Made by a program: the position numbers and the translations under genes. The notes under the pieces are model-generated. The model saw only the letters and a program-made list of their open reading frames with translations. It made no database searches and was not told where the DNA came from. A stretch of DNA of 64,000 bases from Dactylorhiza incarnata (taxonomy: Eukaryota; Streptophyta; Magnoliopsida; Asparagales; Orchidaceae): positions 2,356,001-2,420,000 of the forward strand of contig JAWHQI010000306.1 of assembly GCA_033032865.1 (NCBI GenBank), in the 5' to 3' direction. Below, piece by piece: positions 42,571 to 55,619 of this stretch; the stretch's first letter is position 1; every line of letters begins with the position of its first letter.

Positions 42571-44109
42571 GAAGTGTGGAAATAAATCTGAATATTTCTC
42601 TAGGAGGATAGAGAATTAAAAATTCTCTTCTCAAATCACAAAGAGAATCAACAACACAGTTACAGTAGACAAATAAAATAGAAAGGCAGGAAATAAAATG
42701 CTAAACTATAGAGAAAACAATCCAGAAGACGCAAGAGATATAGAGGTTCCCCAATGAAATCTAGGTACTCCTCCCTTCCACAACTTGTCAGATAGAACTG
42801 CCTCAAAAGACCCACAGAGAGTCTTTTTGCTAGGAGACTCAAACAACCTCCTCGAGTCTTTTTGCTAAGAGACCCAAAACCTCACTAGATCTTTCGAGGG
42901 GAGATCATGTAACCCTTTACAGCAGTGTAAAAAATTCAGTAAGCAAAAAGTATCACCAAAAGAGAGAGAGAGAGGTGGTGATTCTAGTCATGTCTCAAGA
43001 AAAAGAGACAGGTCACAATTTACAGATCTAGGGTTTCGGAATACGAAAGCGATCGAGATCGAGATCATGAGAGAGCTTCTTTTATTCTTGTCGTAAAGAG
43101 TCCCTTTTATAAGGAAATTTTTTTCGTACACTAAGCGCACGACGTGCACGAGAATATCGCGCCGTTCATCGGTGGATTTCCGATTTTCGATGCAAGCTTT
43201 TTTATTCAAAAAATCAGCCCGATATTCGAGGAGATTTTTGAACTAATGGATTTTGAAACCTACGACTGGATTTGTAACGCGCGGTAAAGAACCGCGTGTT
43301 ACCCGTACCTACTTATTTCTCCTTTTATAGTCATTTTTTTCCAGTACCAGAAAGGAAGAGTTGCAGAAAATCATCACCTTTCTTTTCCTAGTTTCCTTAT
43401 TTTGTTCTTCCTTCTTCAGCACATTCCTTCTTCGTCGACTTCCTTTTTTGCACTTGCAACCACTTTTTTGAATCCCAACAATTTTTTCTTCTTCATACAT
43501 CGAATTCAATTCGACGCGCTCTGATTAGCTTGCTCTGAGATGCAGCTATTCCTTATTCTTTAAGTGTCGAATACAATTCGACGTGCGACTTCTCCTTCTG
43601 TTTTGTGCTCTGAATGAAAAGGGTTGTGCTCTGAAATGATCTCGACGCACGCTTTCATATTGAGATCAATTGGTGATCACCGAGCCTCAGTCGGCGATCA
43701 ACGATCACCGATTTTAGTTCTTCAACAGAAAGAACTTCCTTCTGTAAGCGCTGATAAAAGGAAGACTTGCTCGGTGAACACTGAGCCCCAGTCGGCGAAT
43801 GACTAGTGAAAGAGTTCTAGCCTCTCAACGAACAAGTCTCCAGAGAATAGACTTGGTCTACGTTTGGGTCCTCTGATCGATGATCGAGCCCCCGATTGGA
43901 GAACGCCCGGTTGGCGATCAGATAGCCGATCGACAATCTTGCATGAAATTAGTCAATTCTTCACAAAACTTCACAACTTACTTATGTCTTCTTCTGAATG
44001 GCTTCTTTCTAGCTTCTTCTTATGAATAACTTACCAATTAATGCAAGTGGTATTATCATCAATAGAGAATGGTTTTGTACCATCAAATCAATAGGATTTT
44101 TTCCCAACA
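42571..44109 (-). repeat. LTR-like direct repeat A, left copy
   Basis: About 1.54 kb, similar along its whole length to 51765-53258 (shared: gagaattaaaaattctcttc, agagtctttttgctaggag, aaaacctcactagatctt, gaatacaattcgacgtg, ccaattaatacaagtggtatt with small changes). On the minus strand it begins TGTTGGGAAAAAATC at 44109, and a purine stretch AAGAAGAGAT lies just before that start, as expected for a 3' LTR. The two copies are clearly diverged, so the element is old. Confidence 0.7.
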
Positions 44110-46439
44110 ATCTCTTCTTATTTAATGAAGACAAAACTTACAAGAAAATTGATGATACAACTTAATAAAAGAATAATTTCAGCCTCAGTGTCAGCTCCCC
44201 CTGAATCGTTGCACTGTCTGATCATCGTTCTTTTTCTCTCTATTTTCTCTGTCCAAATACTTCATCAGTTGTATAGATCATTCTCTCCCTTAATCATTTT
44301 CTTGTACAATTCTTCTCCGTCTTTTTGTTCTCAGAAAATAAGGATGATCTTCATTTCCTTTAGCTCTTCATTTGTATTGATACCAGTTGCTCTTTTTGTT
44401 TCTGATCCATCTCACCCTTTTTGACAGGAATAAATTCTGTTAGCTTGATACCAATTTTCAGAAACTAATTTTCATTTGTTGTAGCCTCAAAGATTTCCTC
44501 TTCTTGCAACTTTTTCAATAAAGGAGGCTCCTAAAATATTTTCTCTTTCTTCAGTTATTATTCTTCAGGTTTCAGCTTCATGTTTCTGCTATTTTGATAC
44601 AAATTGCTTTTGGTTCCTCTCCCCCATCTTCATTGCTGCACTAGGCTCCCCATGAGTCTGAAATCAATTTAAAGAGTCCTCTGCTTCTCCTTCCTTAGCA
44701 ATCATCACTGTGATTTATAAGCTCCCCCTGAGCTTGATCATCTTCGCCTTCCTTTTCTCCTCCAGTTGGCTCATCAACGGTAAACTTCTTCATCTCTTCT
44801 TCTTTTGGCTCCATCTTTTTATGCAACCTCTGCTGAACCCTTCAATTTCCCCAAGGATGACTTTAGGACCCTTCCTACACAGTAGTCTGTTCCCAGACTT
44901 CCTTTCTCCATTCTTTTCTGGAGTACCCGCTGTCCAAGTACCAAGTGTGTTGCTTGGAATATTTTGGACCTTCAGTGCATGCATTCAAGAGGAATTGGGT
45001 CTTGGAATAGACTGGGGACCAATACAATTAGTAGTAGGGTTCACACAAATCCTTTACTTCCTTTAGTACCTCTGGAGTAGGTTTTGTGTAGTTAAACCAA
45101 CAATCAACCATAAAATGACCTACGCTGCGACAACAAAAGGAAAACAGTTGTATCTGCTCTTCTTTTGAGGTAAGGAGGGGTAAGAGAAAGCAGCATGAAA
45201 TTTTATAGGTTGGGCCACCAATGACCTAAAGGTCGATCTGCAATTGGAGATCGTTGACCATTGGAATGATAAGCGGTCAGCGATCACTGATCGATACTGC
45301 TGAGTTCTGTGTCGGTCGATGATCGTTGACCGCAAGCTGAGGTATAGAGTTTTCTATAGGTTTTTCTCTCTTTTCTTTGAGGTAAGGAATTCTTAGTCTT
45401 ACTGACTGGAGGAGGAGAACAGAAGTTGAAGATAGTTCCAAGTTGTATCTTGAGGGAATGGGAAGCATGAAATTTTTCACAGGTTTGGAAGCAGACTTCT
45501 TTTCTTGGACGAGTTTTGAACAACATGCTCCGCTTCCTTCATTAACCATTCGTCCAAACAGAAAAACTGGAGTATCCTTGTTCAAGAGAAGAGATCCTTA
45601 AGATGCATCAGTGAAGGGGCCAGCTCCAACTACCAATTTATGAAATCTTACTTGAAGATTTTTTAGTAATGGATTTAAGCTTGCTACTCCTCCCATATAT
45701 GCAGCCAAGCTCTTCCCGAGCCTTCGAAAGATCTGCAGCTACTCTCTTGTTTTCTTCAAGAGATTTTCTCAGCTCTTCCTCTAGAGCCTACTTTTCTTCT
45801 TCCCCAGTGTCACAATCAATGACTTTTGTTGAAGCTTCTCATGCAATGCAACATTGCACTGGGAAAGGTCCAGATTCTCTAATTGGAGAGCCTTGATTCT
45901 TCTTTCAGCAACAATGTTATCATATTATAGATTTTCAAAAACATTCCTGAAATCAGGAGCAGAAAAATCAAAAGAATGTATATCTAGTACCTCATTTGAG
46001 TAGGAGGTTTCTCCTTCCTGTAGTCTGCAACACTCCTCTTCTTCTTGAGTTCTGTAGTAGTCTCCTTCTAAGACCATTAAGCATTGGTTCTCAACTTCCT
46101 CTTCAATCTCTGAATCTGAACTTCCTTCAGAGGAAGTTTCACTCCAGCTTTGGGAAATCATGCCCCTTTCCTTCTTGTTGGATCCTCTTCTGTCTTCAGA
46201 CTTTCTTTGGACTGTTGTAAGTCATTTTCCTTTTTTCTGCACTCAGTGGAGATGTGTTCACTCTTCCTGCAGTAATAACAAACAACTTCATCATATTTAT
46301 TGTCACTTTCATACCTTTGATTTCTGGAGCTCTTTTCTTCTTGATCCTTTTCTTGTGTAAAAGGCGTTCTTCTTCTTCTTCTTCCAGACATAGAGCTTCT
46401 GGCCAAGAAACTGAGTTTCTCATCAGTGTAGGAAGACAT
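44110..46439 (-). pseudogene. Copia Gag tail and protease remnants
   Basis: Minus strand. 46158-46439 encodes a zinc knuckle CYYCRKSEHISTEC preceded by basic sequence; 45925-46161 an acidic tail (WSETSSEGSSDSEIEEEVENQ) typical after the knuckle in long-LTR copia Gags; about 45100 a second knuckle-like stretch (RSVGHFMVDC); about 44860 a protease-region remnant KGPKVILGE. Stops and frameshifts separate them. No integrase or reverse transcriptase follows before the LTR at 44109, so the pol region has been deleted. Confidence 0.6.
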
Positions 46440-49018
46440 AGAGCTCCGCCTATCGGCTCACCTCCTTCGCCTCCTCGGCTCATCGATCCTTCGAATCCCC
46501 TTCTCCTAGCGTCTCCCTCCTTTCAGTCGCCTCCTGTCGCCTTCATCCCCTTCGGGCCCTTCGGGTCGCCAGAGGCATTTTGTCACCCTCTTTCTTATCG
46601 GTTCCTCCTTCCAGTCGCCTCTGGGTAAATGCGAAGAAGCCGCACGGGTCGCCTAAGGCTCACACCCTTAAGTAAGGGCCCTTTGCTCATGCCAAGCTCA
46701 TCTACCTATCGCCTCTTCTCCCCTTGGTCGAGCCTACCTCCTCTCGCTATCGCTCATGCCAAGCTCATCTACCTATCGCCGAGGGTAGGCTCAAGGGTTG
46801 CTACCTCCTCGTCCCCTCGGCCCCGGGGATGAATAAAGGCCTCAGCCTCTTGAGATTTCTCTTTTCCTCATTCCCTTCATCTGGTTGGATTCCGGGTCCG
46901 TCCTTTCACCTAACCTTCCAGGGCATCTAGATAGGACTGTCTGGTTGGATTCCTCTTGCTCTCCTGCCGGTCATCTGGGTTGGATTCCCTTATAAGTAGA
47001 GTTCGCTCTTCGCCTTTATCTGTACCAGGCGATGGTTGGCCAAGGCGACCCGTAGAGGTCGGAGAGCCGACAGGCGAATAGTTCGGGGCCTCTCCAACTC
47101 AGTCGATCCATACGTCTCCTCTCCTGTTAGTCGAGCCTCCCTCCTCTCCTGTTAGTCCCTTTCAGTCTTCCCCTTCGGGTCGGGTCACCTCTCCTTTTCT
47201 TTTAGTCGAGCCTACTCTTCACCCTTATCTATACCTGGCTCATACTCTTCGCTTAAAAGCTCGCCTCCTTACCTTCGCCTTCGGCTCACCTCTCCTTTTA
47301 GTTGAGCCTACTCTTCTCTTCGCCTTTATCTGTACCAGGCTCATACCCTTCGCTTCGGGCCCTCTTCGCAGCGCTCGAGCGATCTATATCTCCTTGTCGC
47401 ATTTACTCATGTCAAGCGAGGAGATAGACTCGACTTAGAGGAGAGGGTTGGGAAAGGCATAGGGTCAAAAAACCTACCGCTACCGGGTCACCTCGCCTAT
47501 ATATACAGGCGCACCTTTGCACCTATTCGCCTCTTACTCTTACTCTTCCTATTCCTCTTGCTCTTGCTCTCCTGCCTTCCAGGTTGAGAGTACTCAGATT
47601 TGCAGACCTTTCTCAACTAGCCATCTTCATTTCCAGATCGCTCCAGCGCCGGCACACGCCTTGTTATCTACATCTACTCACTGTCTGTCAGAGGAAGGAG
47701 TTCTTGTTCTCTACTCACTACTCACTGTCAAAGGAAGGAGTTAGTGTAGAGTAAGGAGTCAGAGTCAAGGAGTTAGTGTAGAGTGAGGAGTCATTGTCAG
47801 AGTCAGGAGTGAGTGTCTCAAGTGTCATAGTCAGTGCTCCTCGCTTAAGCGCTTTTTCTGAGGCGCTTTCAAGCTCTTTCTCTTCTTTTGTTCATACGAA
47901 AGGCGTTAGTCATCTCAACATGTGTTGACTAAGAACCTATCACGAAGAGATTAGGGAATCTTTGCTTCTAAGATCTCTAGTTTGGTCAGTTATCTGCTGA
48001 TATCTTTTTGTATGTACTCTTTGTGGTAGGTTTCAAACCTTCTTCTTTAGAACACCGCACTAGCTAGACTCTGTATACGACGAAGGAAAGCAATGCTAGA
48101 TCACGACATAGACTATAGTCTCATACTCAACTAGATCAACGTACTCTGAGTTGAGGAAGCTGGCGATAGATATTCTCTCTCCTCTTGCCGCTACTACCTG
48201 CCACAGCGAGCTCAAACAGGAAAAAGAAAGCCTGGATGCCGAGAGAGAAGTCAATGAAGCGAGTTGAGAAGTGAGGGGGTTGAGAGAGTTCTACGGAAAC
48301 TCAACCGTGACCTTTAGGACATCCCAACTATTGGGACAAGGAAACAAGACAAGGAATTCATGAGTGAATAAGCCAAGGACCCTGAGTTCAATCCTCTTCT
48401 CTTTCTGACATAGCCAACAAGGCAAGGCACCCAGTTAGACTCTCTTTCGAGCAGAAGGTTCAAGGCAAGGTTCTAGTCAGTTAGGTTAGAGAAAGGAGTA
48501 TAGTTAGTCTAGTTAGGGTGTAGTAGAGTTAGTCTAGAGAAACGGATAGCTGGAAAGCCGGATAGTGAAACGCAACCAGGAAAAGAAGAAAAGACGTATG
48601 ACAGGGTTCGAGCAGAAGGTGAGGTTCTGGTTCTCTTCTCTTGCGCACCGCCCTGTAAAGCAAGGGTTCAAGGTCAGCCCTGTCCCTGTCAAGTCAAGCA
48701 AAGCGGTCAGGTTCTGGTTCTATTCTCTTGCGCACCGCCCTCCCTGTCAAGCAAGGTCAGCGCCCTGTAAAGCAAGGGTTCAAGGTCAGCCCTAGCCCTG
48801 CCCCTGTCAAGGTTCAAGTCAAACGGTAAGGTGAGATGAGATTCTAGTTAGTCAAGCGGTTAGGTTCTAGTCTCTTTCGAGCAGAAGGTGAAAGGAAAGG
48901 TTCAAGTCAAGCGGTTAGGTGATCTGATCTTTTGGTTTCTCGCACAAGGCACCCAGTTCTAGCATCCAGTTAGGTTAGATTCTTTCTCTTTATCCGGTTA
49001 GGTGATCCGAGCACAAGG
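46440..49018. other. 2.6-kb GC-richer foreign insert within the copia gag
   Basis: The copia Gag breaks off at about 49019 and resumes near 46439; between lies DNA of another composition. It is full of short repeats: catgccaagctcatctacc at about 46690 and 46754, many gtcgagcctac/ctcgcct words (47090-47350), and a duplicated block of about 90 bp (ggttctggttctcttctcttgcgcaccgccc, about 48614 and 48709, each given here in part). A TATA-like cctatatatacagg at 47494 suggests an LTR or promoter reading to the right. I find no coding domain and cannot define its ends. Confidence 0.45.
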
Positions 49019-49264
49019 CCCCTTGTCATAGGTCCTAAGACCATTAATGATGACATTATATATTCTGTACCAATCAACCACAGCTTCTCCCTGCTTCATT
49101 TTGAAATTTTCATACTGTGTAATCAGATCTGCCTTCTTATCTTTTCTCGCATCATCACTGTTTTCAGCTATAACAGTCAATACTTCACATATCTCTTTTG
49201 CAGAGGTGTAGTTGATCACTGTCTGATAAAGGTCATCAGAGAGTGTGGTGACTTGCATGTTCAT
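48998..49264 (-). pseudogene. Copia Gag (UBN2) fragment
   Basis: Reads LYQTVINYTSAKEICEVL, ADLITQYENFKMKQGEAVVD and RIYNVIINGLRTYDKG, the middle of a copia UBN2 Gag. After DKG (about 49019) the match stops abruptly at the foreign insert. Its N-terminal part should lie towards 49430, next to the primer-binding site, but reads only in pieces. Confidence 0.72.
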
Positions 49265-49430
49265 TGTTTTTTTATTGTAGGCTCTTATCTTTGTCTCCTT
49301 CTGATCATTGCTCTCTGATCTTTAAATGTTTAACACCATTGGTGGCATCCATCTTCTTGGGATTGAAAGGTCTTACAAGAATGGATTCAAACATCCTCAT
49401 CAAGGTGTTAGCCCTTAGAGGTAAACCTAT

Positions 49431-49442
49431 CTCTTATACCAA
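49431..49442 (-). other. Primer-binding site of the long-LTR copia element
   Basis: TTGGTATAAGAG on the minus strand, one change from the tRNA-Met type TTGGTATCAGAG, directly next to the end of the LTR at 49444 and upstream of gag. Confidence 0.65.
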
Positions 49443-49443
49443 T

Positions 49444-51764
49444 TGAAAATGAAAGTCCAGGGGTGTCTTCACCTAGAGGGGGGTGGGGGTGAATAGGTGA
49501 TGTCCGCTATTTTAAAAATAATGTGGAATAATGAATCTAAGCACAACAATCACACACAAATCACAACAAAGCCACAACACAAGCACACAATGATTTATAG
49601 TGGTTCCCCAAGACAATGTGTCTCTGGGTACTCCACTGACTCTCTTCGCCTATTTAGCAGTGTGCTAGACACGACAATCTCCACCAAAACTCAGTTCTGC
49701 AGATCCTACAACTCAGAGACCGCGTCTCCTACCTCAGGTCCCAAGGACCCTACAACTCATAAGCCCTGTCCGACTTCCTACCTCAGAGACCAAGTCTCCT
49801 ACCTCAGATCCCGCAAGATTCTACGTCAGAAGAACTAACTGGCTCCCTACCTCTGATACAAAGTCTCCTACGCTCAGGCCACGCATGGCCCTACAACTCA
49901 GATTCCTCTCAGAATCCTACAGCTCAGATCTCAGAGAGATCCTACAATTTTAATAAGTCTTACAAACTTTTTTTACACTTAAAATGAATAAGCTTGAATG
50001 CTCTGGAGTCTTTAGTAAGCCTTGATGAAGCTCAGCTTATACTTGAGTCTTCTGGCAGAGATCTTGGATGAAGCAATGAACTATCTTCTGCACTGTTGAA
50101 GCCTCTTCTTCTTAGCTGAAAGATCCTTGATCTGAGTCAGCAACTTGAATCAACGTCTTCTTAGAGAAGCGATGGATTTGCTTTTTGCGTTTCTTCCCCT
50201 TTCTTAAGCTTCTCAATAGAACAGTGCTTGAGCGGTAGAAAAGTTTTCTTACGATTAGTCGATTAAGCGATTAGGGTTTGCAACAGCGTCGCATCCCCTT
50301 TTATAAGACAAGAATGTCTAATGGTCGATTCTAGTACTGACATTAAGTCAGAGTTATTCCTTATCAGACGTGGTTCACTTGCTCAATCTGCGGCGCCGTT
50401 ATTGGAGAAAACGCCAAATCAACTCTTCAATTTGAATTTCGCCTTTTCTGTAATTCGACTAGATGTCTAGTCGAATTTCATCTCATTCAGTCGAATGTGT
50501 TTTTTACAGTCTGCTTCTAGTCGAATTCAGCATGTCTAGTCGAAACATTCTTATTCGGTCGAATTTACTCTTTATAGTGGCCTTCTGGTCGAATTGAGCC
50601 TTTCTGGTCGAATCCCACTGTTCTGGTCGAAATTTATCTTCATAGCTTGCTTCTGGTCGAATTCAGCCTTTTTGGTCGAATTATATCTTCATAGCTTGCT
50701 TTTTGTCGAATTCAGTTTTTCTAGTCGAATTCCCCTTATTCAGGCGAATGCTGCCTTCAAGGCTTACTTCTGGTCGAATCAGATTCATTTAGTCGAATCG
50801 GCTTCTTATTCAGTCGAATTTTTACTTAGCATAATTCTGTTGAAGACTTGTTTTCTCTATGCTTCTTTAGGTCGAATTGCTTTGACCTGTCTGCACGATC
50901 GTGTAGATGTTATATACGAACATTATACTCTTTATTTATCATCTACACGAATCGTCTTGATTCATCAACACGATCGATCTTCGATTTAGTCGAATCTTCA
51001 TAGGCGCTTTGTATTTTAAATGTAGTAGCCCGAATCGCCTTGTCAGTTCTGCACAATCAGTCTATCATTAAGTCGAATCTGGACTTAGCATATTTTTCAA
51101 TATAAGTCTTCTATAAGAATGACTTAGATTCTTCTGGATAAACATATCTTCTGGTCGACTTTGTACTTAGACCTTTCTCGGTCTTCTTCCACACGATTCT
51201 TCTTGAACCTCATGCACATTCATTTAGTTGAATCGTAGCCTAGAGTAAATTCGTGCTTTTTATTGAGGTCTACCCGATTCGGCTTCACTCTTCAGCACGA
51301 TCGGCTAGACCATCTAGGCGTTCGACTATATGTTCAGTCGAATTTCAACTTCGCCTATTTCTGTTGATGTCTACCCGATTCGGGCTGACTCTTCAGCACG
51401 CTTGGCTAGACCATCTAGGCATTCGACTAGGTGTTAAGTCGAATTTTGACTTAGCCGAATTTTAACTTTGTCTACCAGACTTCTTTTCGTTTGCTTAGCT
51501 TCCAGACTTTGTTTGCATATCTTTAGAGAGTAAGTATAAGTTCAACTTAGTCTAGACCTTAGGTCGACATGGTGTCTTGCCCAATAATGGATTACATCAG
51601 CAAGACTATGTCTGATGACACTAAGTATAATCCTATTTTGAACTTGTACTTTCATATATCTGAAATCATCTTAACAAGAAAGCACATGCATCAAATACAG
51701 ATGTGTTCATCTATATTGTGAGAGCTTCTTCAAATCAGGAACATTGTGGGCACTGTTCCCAACA
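49444..51764 (-). repeat. Long LTR B (5' LTR of the copia gag remnant), GTCGAATT-rich
   Basis: On the minus strand it begins TGTTGGGAACAGTGCCC at 51764 and ends ...CATTTTCA at 49444, about 2.32 kb. It contains about 20-30 scattered copies of the word gtcgaatt between 50440 and 51480 and a block of repeated ctacctcag/ctacaactcag phrases (49680-49950). No second copy is in the window. It abuts LTR-like repeat A at 51765. Confidence 0.6.
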
Positions 51765-52286
51765 GAAAGTGCGAAAAAATCTAAATATTTCTCTAGAGAG
51801 TGGGTGGGAGGGATGAATAGTGAATTAAAAATTCTCTTCCCAAATCACAAAAAAAAAAGACGGGAGCTAAAAAACTAAGCTATAGAGAAAACAATCCCGA
51901 AGATGATGGATTTTATGGAGGCTTTCCAATAAAATTTGGGTACTCTCTTTCACGGCTTGTGGGATAGCACTGCCTGAAAAGACCCACATAGTCTTTTTGC
52001 TAGGAGAATCAAAACCTCACAGAGCCTTTTCCAATCAGAGGCTTAAGAACACGCTGGTTCTTTTTGTTAAGTGACTCGAATAATCTCTGTGAATCTTTTT
52101 GCTGGGAGTCCCAAAACCTCACTAGATCTTTTGAAGGGATATCCTGTAACCCTTTACAACAATGTGAAAAATTCAGCAAGCAGAAAGTATCACCAAGAGA
52201 GGTGGTGATTCTAGTTGTGTCTCAAGAAGAAGAGAGACACATGGTACAATTTACAAATCTAGGGTTTTAGAATACGAGAGAATGGT

Positions 52287-52427
<141 letters not shown>

Positions 52428-53079
52428 CTTTTATCTCTGTAGTAAAGAGTCTCTTTTATAATCCTCTTTTTTAGTACCGGAAAAGAATAGTTGTAGAAAA
52501 TTGGCACATTCTTTTTCCTGGGTTCCTTATTTTATTTTTTCTTCTTCAACACCCTCCTTTTTTGGTGCCTTCCTTTTTCTGCACCTACAATGCTTCTTTT
52601 GAATCCCGGCAAATTTTTCTTCATACGTCGAATACAATTCGACGTCCTCTGATTAGCTTAGTCTGAGATGTAGCTACTTGTTCTTTAAGTGTCAAATACA
52701 ATTCGACGTGAGGCTTCTCACTTAGAAGTTTCTCCTTCTGGTTTGTGCTCTGAATGAAAAGAGATATGCTCTGAAATGATTTCGACGCACCTTCTTACTG
52801 AACTTGATCGACAATCACTGAGTCTCGGTCGGCCGCCGGCGATTACAGATTCTAGTTCTTTAGCAAAAAGAACTTCCATCCGTGAGCGCTGATAAATGAA
52901 GGGCTCAGTTGGTGAACGACTAGTGAAAGAGCTATATCCGCTCAGTGAACAAGCCTCCATAGAATGGACTTGATCTCCGTCTACATTCGGGTCCTCCGAT
53001 CGGCGATCGGATAGCCAGTTTGCGATCTTGCATTATCTTAGTTAGTTGTTCACAAAACTTCACAACTTCCTTCTGACTT

Positions 53080-53165
53080 CTTCTTCTGGATGGCTTCCTT
53101 CTAGCTTCTTCTTCTGGATGGCTTCCTTCTAGCTTCTTCTTCTGGATGGCTTCCTTCTAGCTTCT
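53080..53165. repeat. 28-bp tandem repeat, three copies
   Basis: Unit gcttcttcttctggatggcttccttcta (given here over two halves: gcttcttcttctgg and atggcttccttcta) repeats three times with almost no change, followed by a diverged fourth. It lies in LTR-like repeat A, right copy only. Confidence 0.85.
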
Positions 53166-53258
53166 TCTTCTAAATAGCTTACCAATTAATACAAGTGGTA
53201 TTATCATCAATAGAAAATGATTTTGTACCGTCAAAGCAAAATGACTTTTTCCCCCACA

Positions 53259-55113
53259 TCATTCTTACATTCTTATAGCCTTCAAATATTCATTTGTAGG
53301 CTTCTAAACCATTACATTACCCTAAATCCACTTCAATATTGATTTTGCTTGCATTGGATCTGATGAGAAAAATAGGATTAAAAATTCATTGGAATTACGA
53401 GGAAATGTTTTTCTCCCACTCGAGTTCTTTTCAACCAAATAAATAGAAGCAAAGCTAATTTCAATCCAATTCCTTTTATCAACAATCTCCATTTAATTTT
53501 TGCTTTCTCTCTTTCAATTTCTGCAAACCAAACATTTTTTTGTTTAAATTTATGATGAGAAGATGCAAGTCAAAATGATATGTTGATAAATTTTTCATCT
53601 GAGTTATTTATATTTCATTCAATTGCATCTGAAATTATAGCTATTTTTCCTTTTTTTCCCTCTTGGAAAAGCTTGTAGGGACCCAAAAAACTAAAAAAAA
53701 AAGAGATTTTTTTTTTCGTTCGGTCATAGTATGTGCATGATGAAAACTTCTGACATGCTTGTAACATAAGAAGTTGATTTTAGGTGGATGTGAACCAAGA
53801 AACTGTGCCAATTTTGGTGAAATACTGTAATTTTAGTATGAAACTCATGACATTTTTGTTCTATGTTCCCTGCCAATTTACTGTGCAGAATTTTTGTGTT
53901 CTTCAAACCTCTTCAACATACAGAGTCTTATGTTGGATTCTGGAATGTTTCACTGTGAGCTTTGGGATTGTGGGATTTTGAGAGCAGTCTTCTATTATAC
54001 AAATGTAGTTTGAGGGCATTTGAGACATTTTGAAACCCTGCCCATCTATGGTTGTATTTTTTTCCATTCTATACAACATGTAATTTCATTCAAAATAATT
54101 TCTTCCAAGGCTTGTATTATTATTATTATTATTATTATTGTTGTTGTTGTTGTTGTTGTTGTCCTCAGCCTATGTTTGGTGTATGTTTTTCTTACATCAT
54201 ATCACCAAATATTGCTTTTGTTACATTATATTTTCTGATGTTTTAGAGTTTGTGGGGAGAAAATGAAACAGGAGGATCAAAAAAATGCATGGGATGATGA
54301 ATTTGCCTGAGGAGAAAAAAAAAGAGAAGAAGGCATCAAGAAAAGAATAAAAATAGAATTATTTATAGTAAAAAAATTGAAGAGGTTGATGAATAAAATT
54401 TGTAAAAAAAGAGAGAAAAAAAGGGTAAAGGAAGGGAAGATTTGTGCTATGATTTATTCTTTTGGTTGTGCACTGGTTTCTTTCTTTTTTTTCCTGTATA
54501 TGGAGGAAACTTACCGTTCCGGGAGCCCTGGTCGCTCCGCGGCCAATCATGGCCTGCCACGTGGCCATCATAAGAATGCATTGTGTGGTCGTCTCGACTG
54601 ATTGGATGAGGACTGAACAGACTCCGGGCGCAATAATTTCCGGTAAATGGATGGCTGTGGTGGATTTCAACTATCGCCGTTTATGCTGTAAAAAAAGAAT
54701 GCCTAAAAAAGGGAGTTATGGTAAATGAAGGGAGATCCAAATTTGTGTCCATAGCTTGCCATCATTTTTTTTTGTATCAATTGTTTTTTTTTTGATAAAA
54801 TGATTTGAAAATATTTTAGCAAAATTATCAAGTCAAATAGCTTCATATTAATATTTATTTATGATGTAAATTTAAAGCCACATTTTTAATCTTTCAATGT
54901 GGTCTATGTATAGTAAAACTCATGAAATATTGGGGCTATCCTTTACTCCTGATGTCAGGAGTAATCATGGATTGCTCCTTTGAAATTAAAAAAAATCAGC
55001 TAAATTTGCATTGTATAATATCATTTCCGGGGCTAATTCTTGCGCACAAAATATCTTTTTTTTTTTATAAACTGCAATAACATTACGAAAAGAAAAAGGC
55101 CAAAGGCTCAAAC
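53259..55113. other. No gene recognised; compound TAT/TGT microsatellite
   Basis: AT-rich DNA. A compound microsatellite (TAT)n-(TGT)n occupies about 54115-54162. At 53782 a TTTTAG|GTGG acceptor-like site precedes 0.45 kb of T-rich, UTR-like sequence, which might be a 3' UTR exon of the zinc-finger gene (inference). 54500-54660 is a short GC-richer patch without recognised content. Confidence 0.4.
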
Positions 55114-55575
55114 CTAAACTAGGATACAACCAGTCAGATCTTCATTTAAGATGTCACGAAGTTTTGAATCAACTAACTCAGAAGTCTCCCAAAGAAAATC
55201 ATTACAATATTTGGCATGTTTAGCACAAAAGTCAGCGGCCCGATTGGCGTCACGAGGGACAAGGTTGAAAACAACATTGCTGAATTCTCCCATGAAAGAG
55301 AGGTCCACGTCAGCGATACGACTGTCGTTCCAGGCCTCTCTCTGAAGACAGTGTGCACAGAACTCCACCATATTGCGACAACCGCTCTCAATGATAACAC
55401 CCCAACCAGGAACCAAGGAGGGCCGCACCACCCTTCGAATTGCGAGGATGGCCTCCAATTCGACCTGTCCCGGGTCCCAGTGAAAGGAGGCGTCGGAAGC
55501 CAGAATCATGGCGCCATGCTCATCCCGAACCACCATGCCCACGCCGGATGCAGAGTTACAGTCGTGGGCGCCCAC
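55114..55575 (-). CDS. RNase H-like (RVT_3) ORF, partial, probably from a LINE
   Basis: 154 codons, open, beginning at a GTG; the frame continues upstream without a stop for at least 30 bases (PKGYFVGAHD), so the start is not real. It has the RVT_3 pattern: SGVGMVVRDEHGAMILASD, ELEAILAIRRVV, VIIESGCRNMVEF (normally E-S-D, here E-S-G), and VFNLVPRDANRAADFCAKHA near the end. Plant genomes hold many such RNase H fragments derived from non-LTR elements. The catalytic aspartate in ESD is glycine here, so an active enzyme is unlikely. No partner reverse transcriptase is seen nearby. Confidence 0.6.
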   Translation of the reverse strand: MGAHDCNSASGVGMVVRDEHGAMILASDASFHWDPGQVELEAILAIRRVVRPSLVPGWGVIIESGCRNMVEFCAHCLQREAWNDSRIADVDLSFMGEFSNVVFNLVPRDANRAADFCAKHAKYCNDFLWETSELVDSKLRDILNEDLTGCILV

Positions 55576-55619
55576 AAAATATCCCTTAGGTCCCGATAAA
55601 TGATCCTATTTTTAATTTG

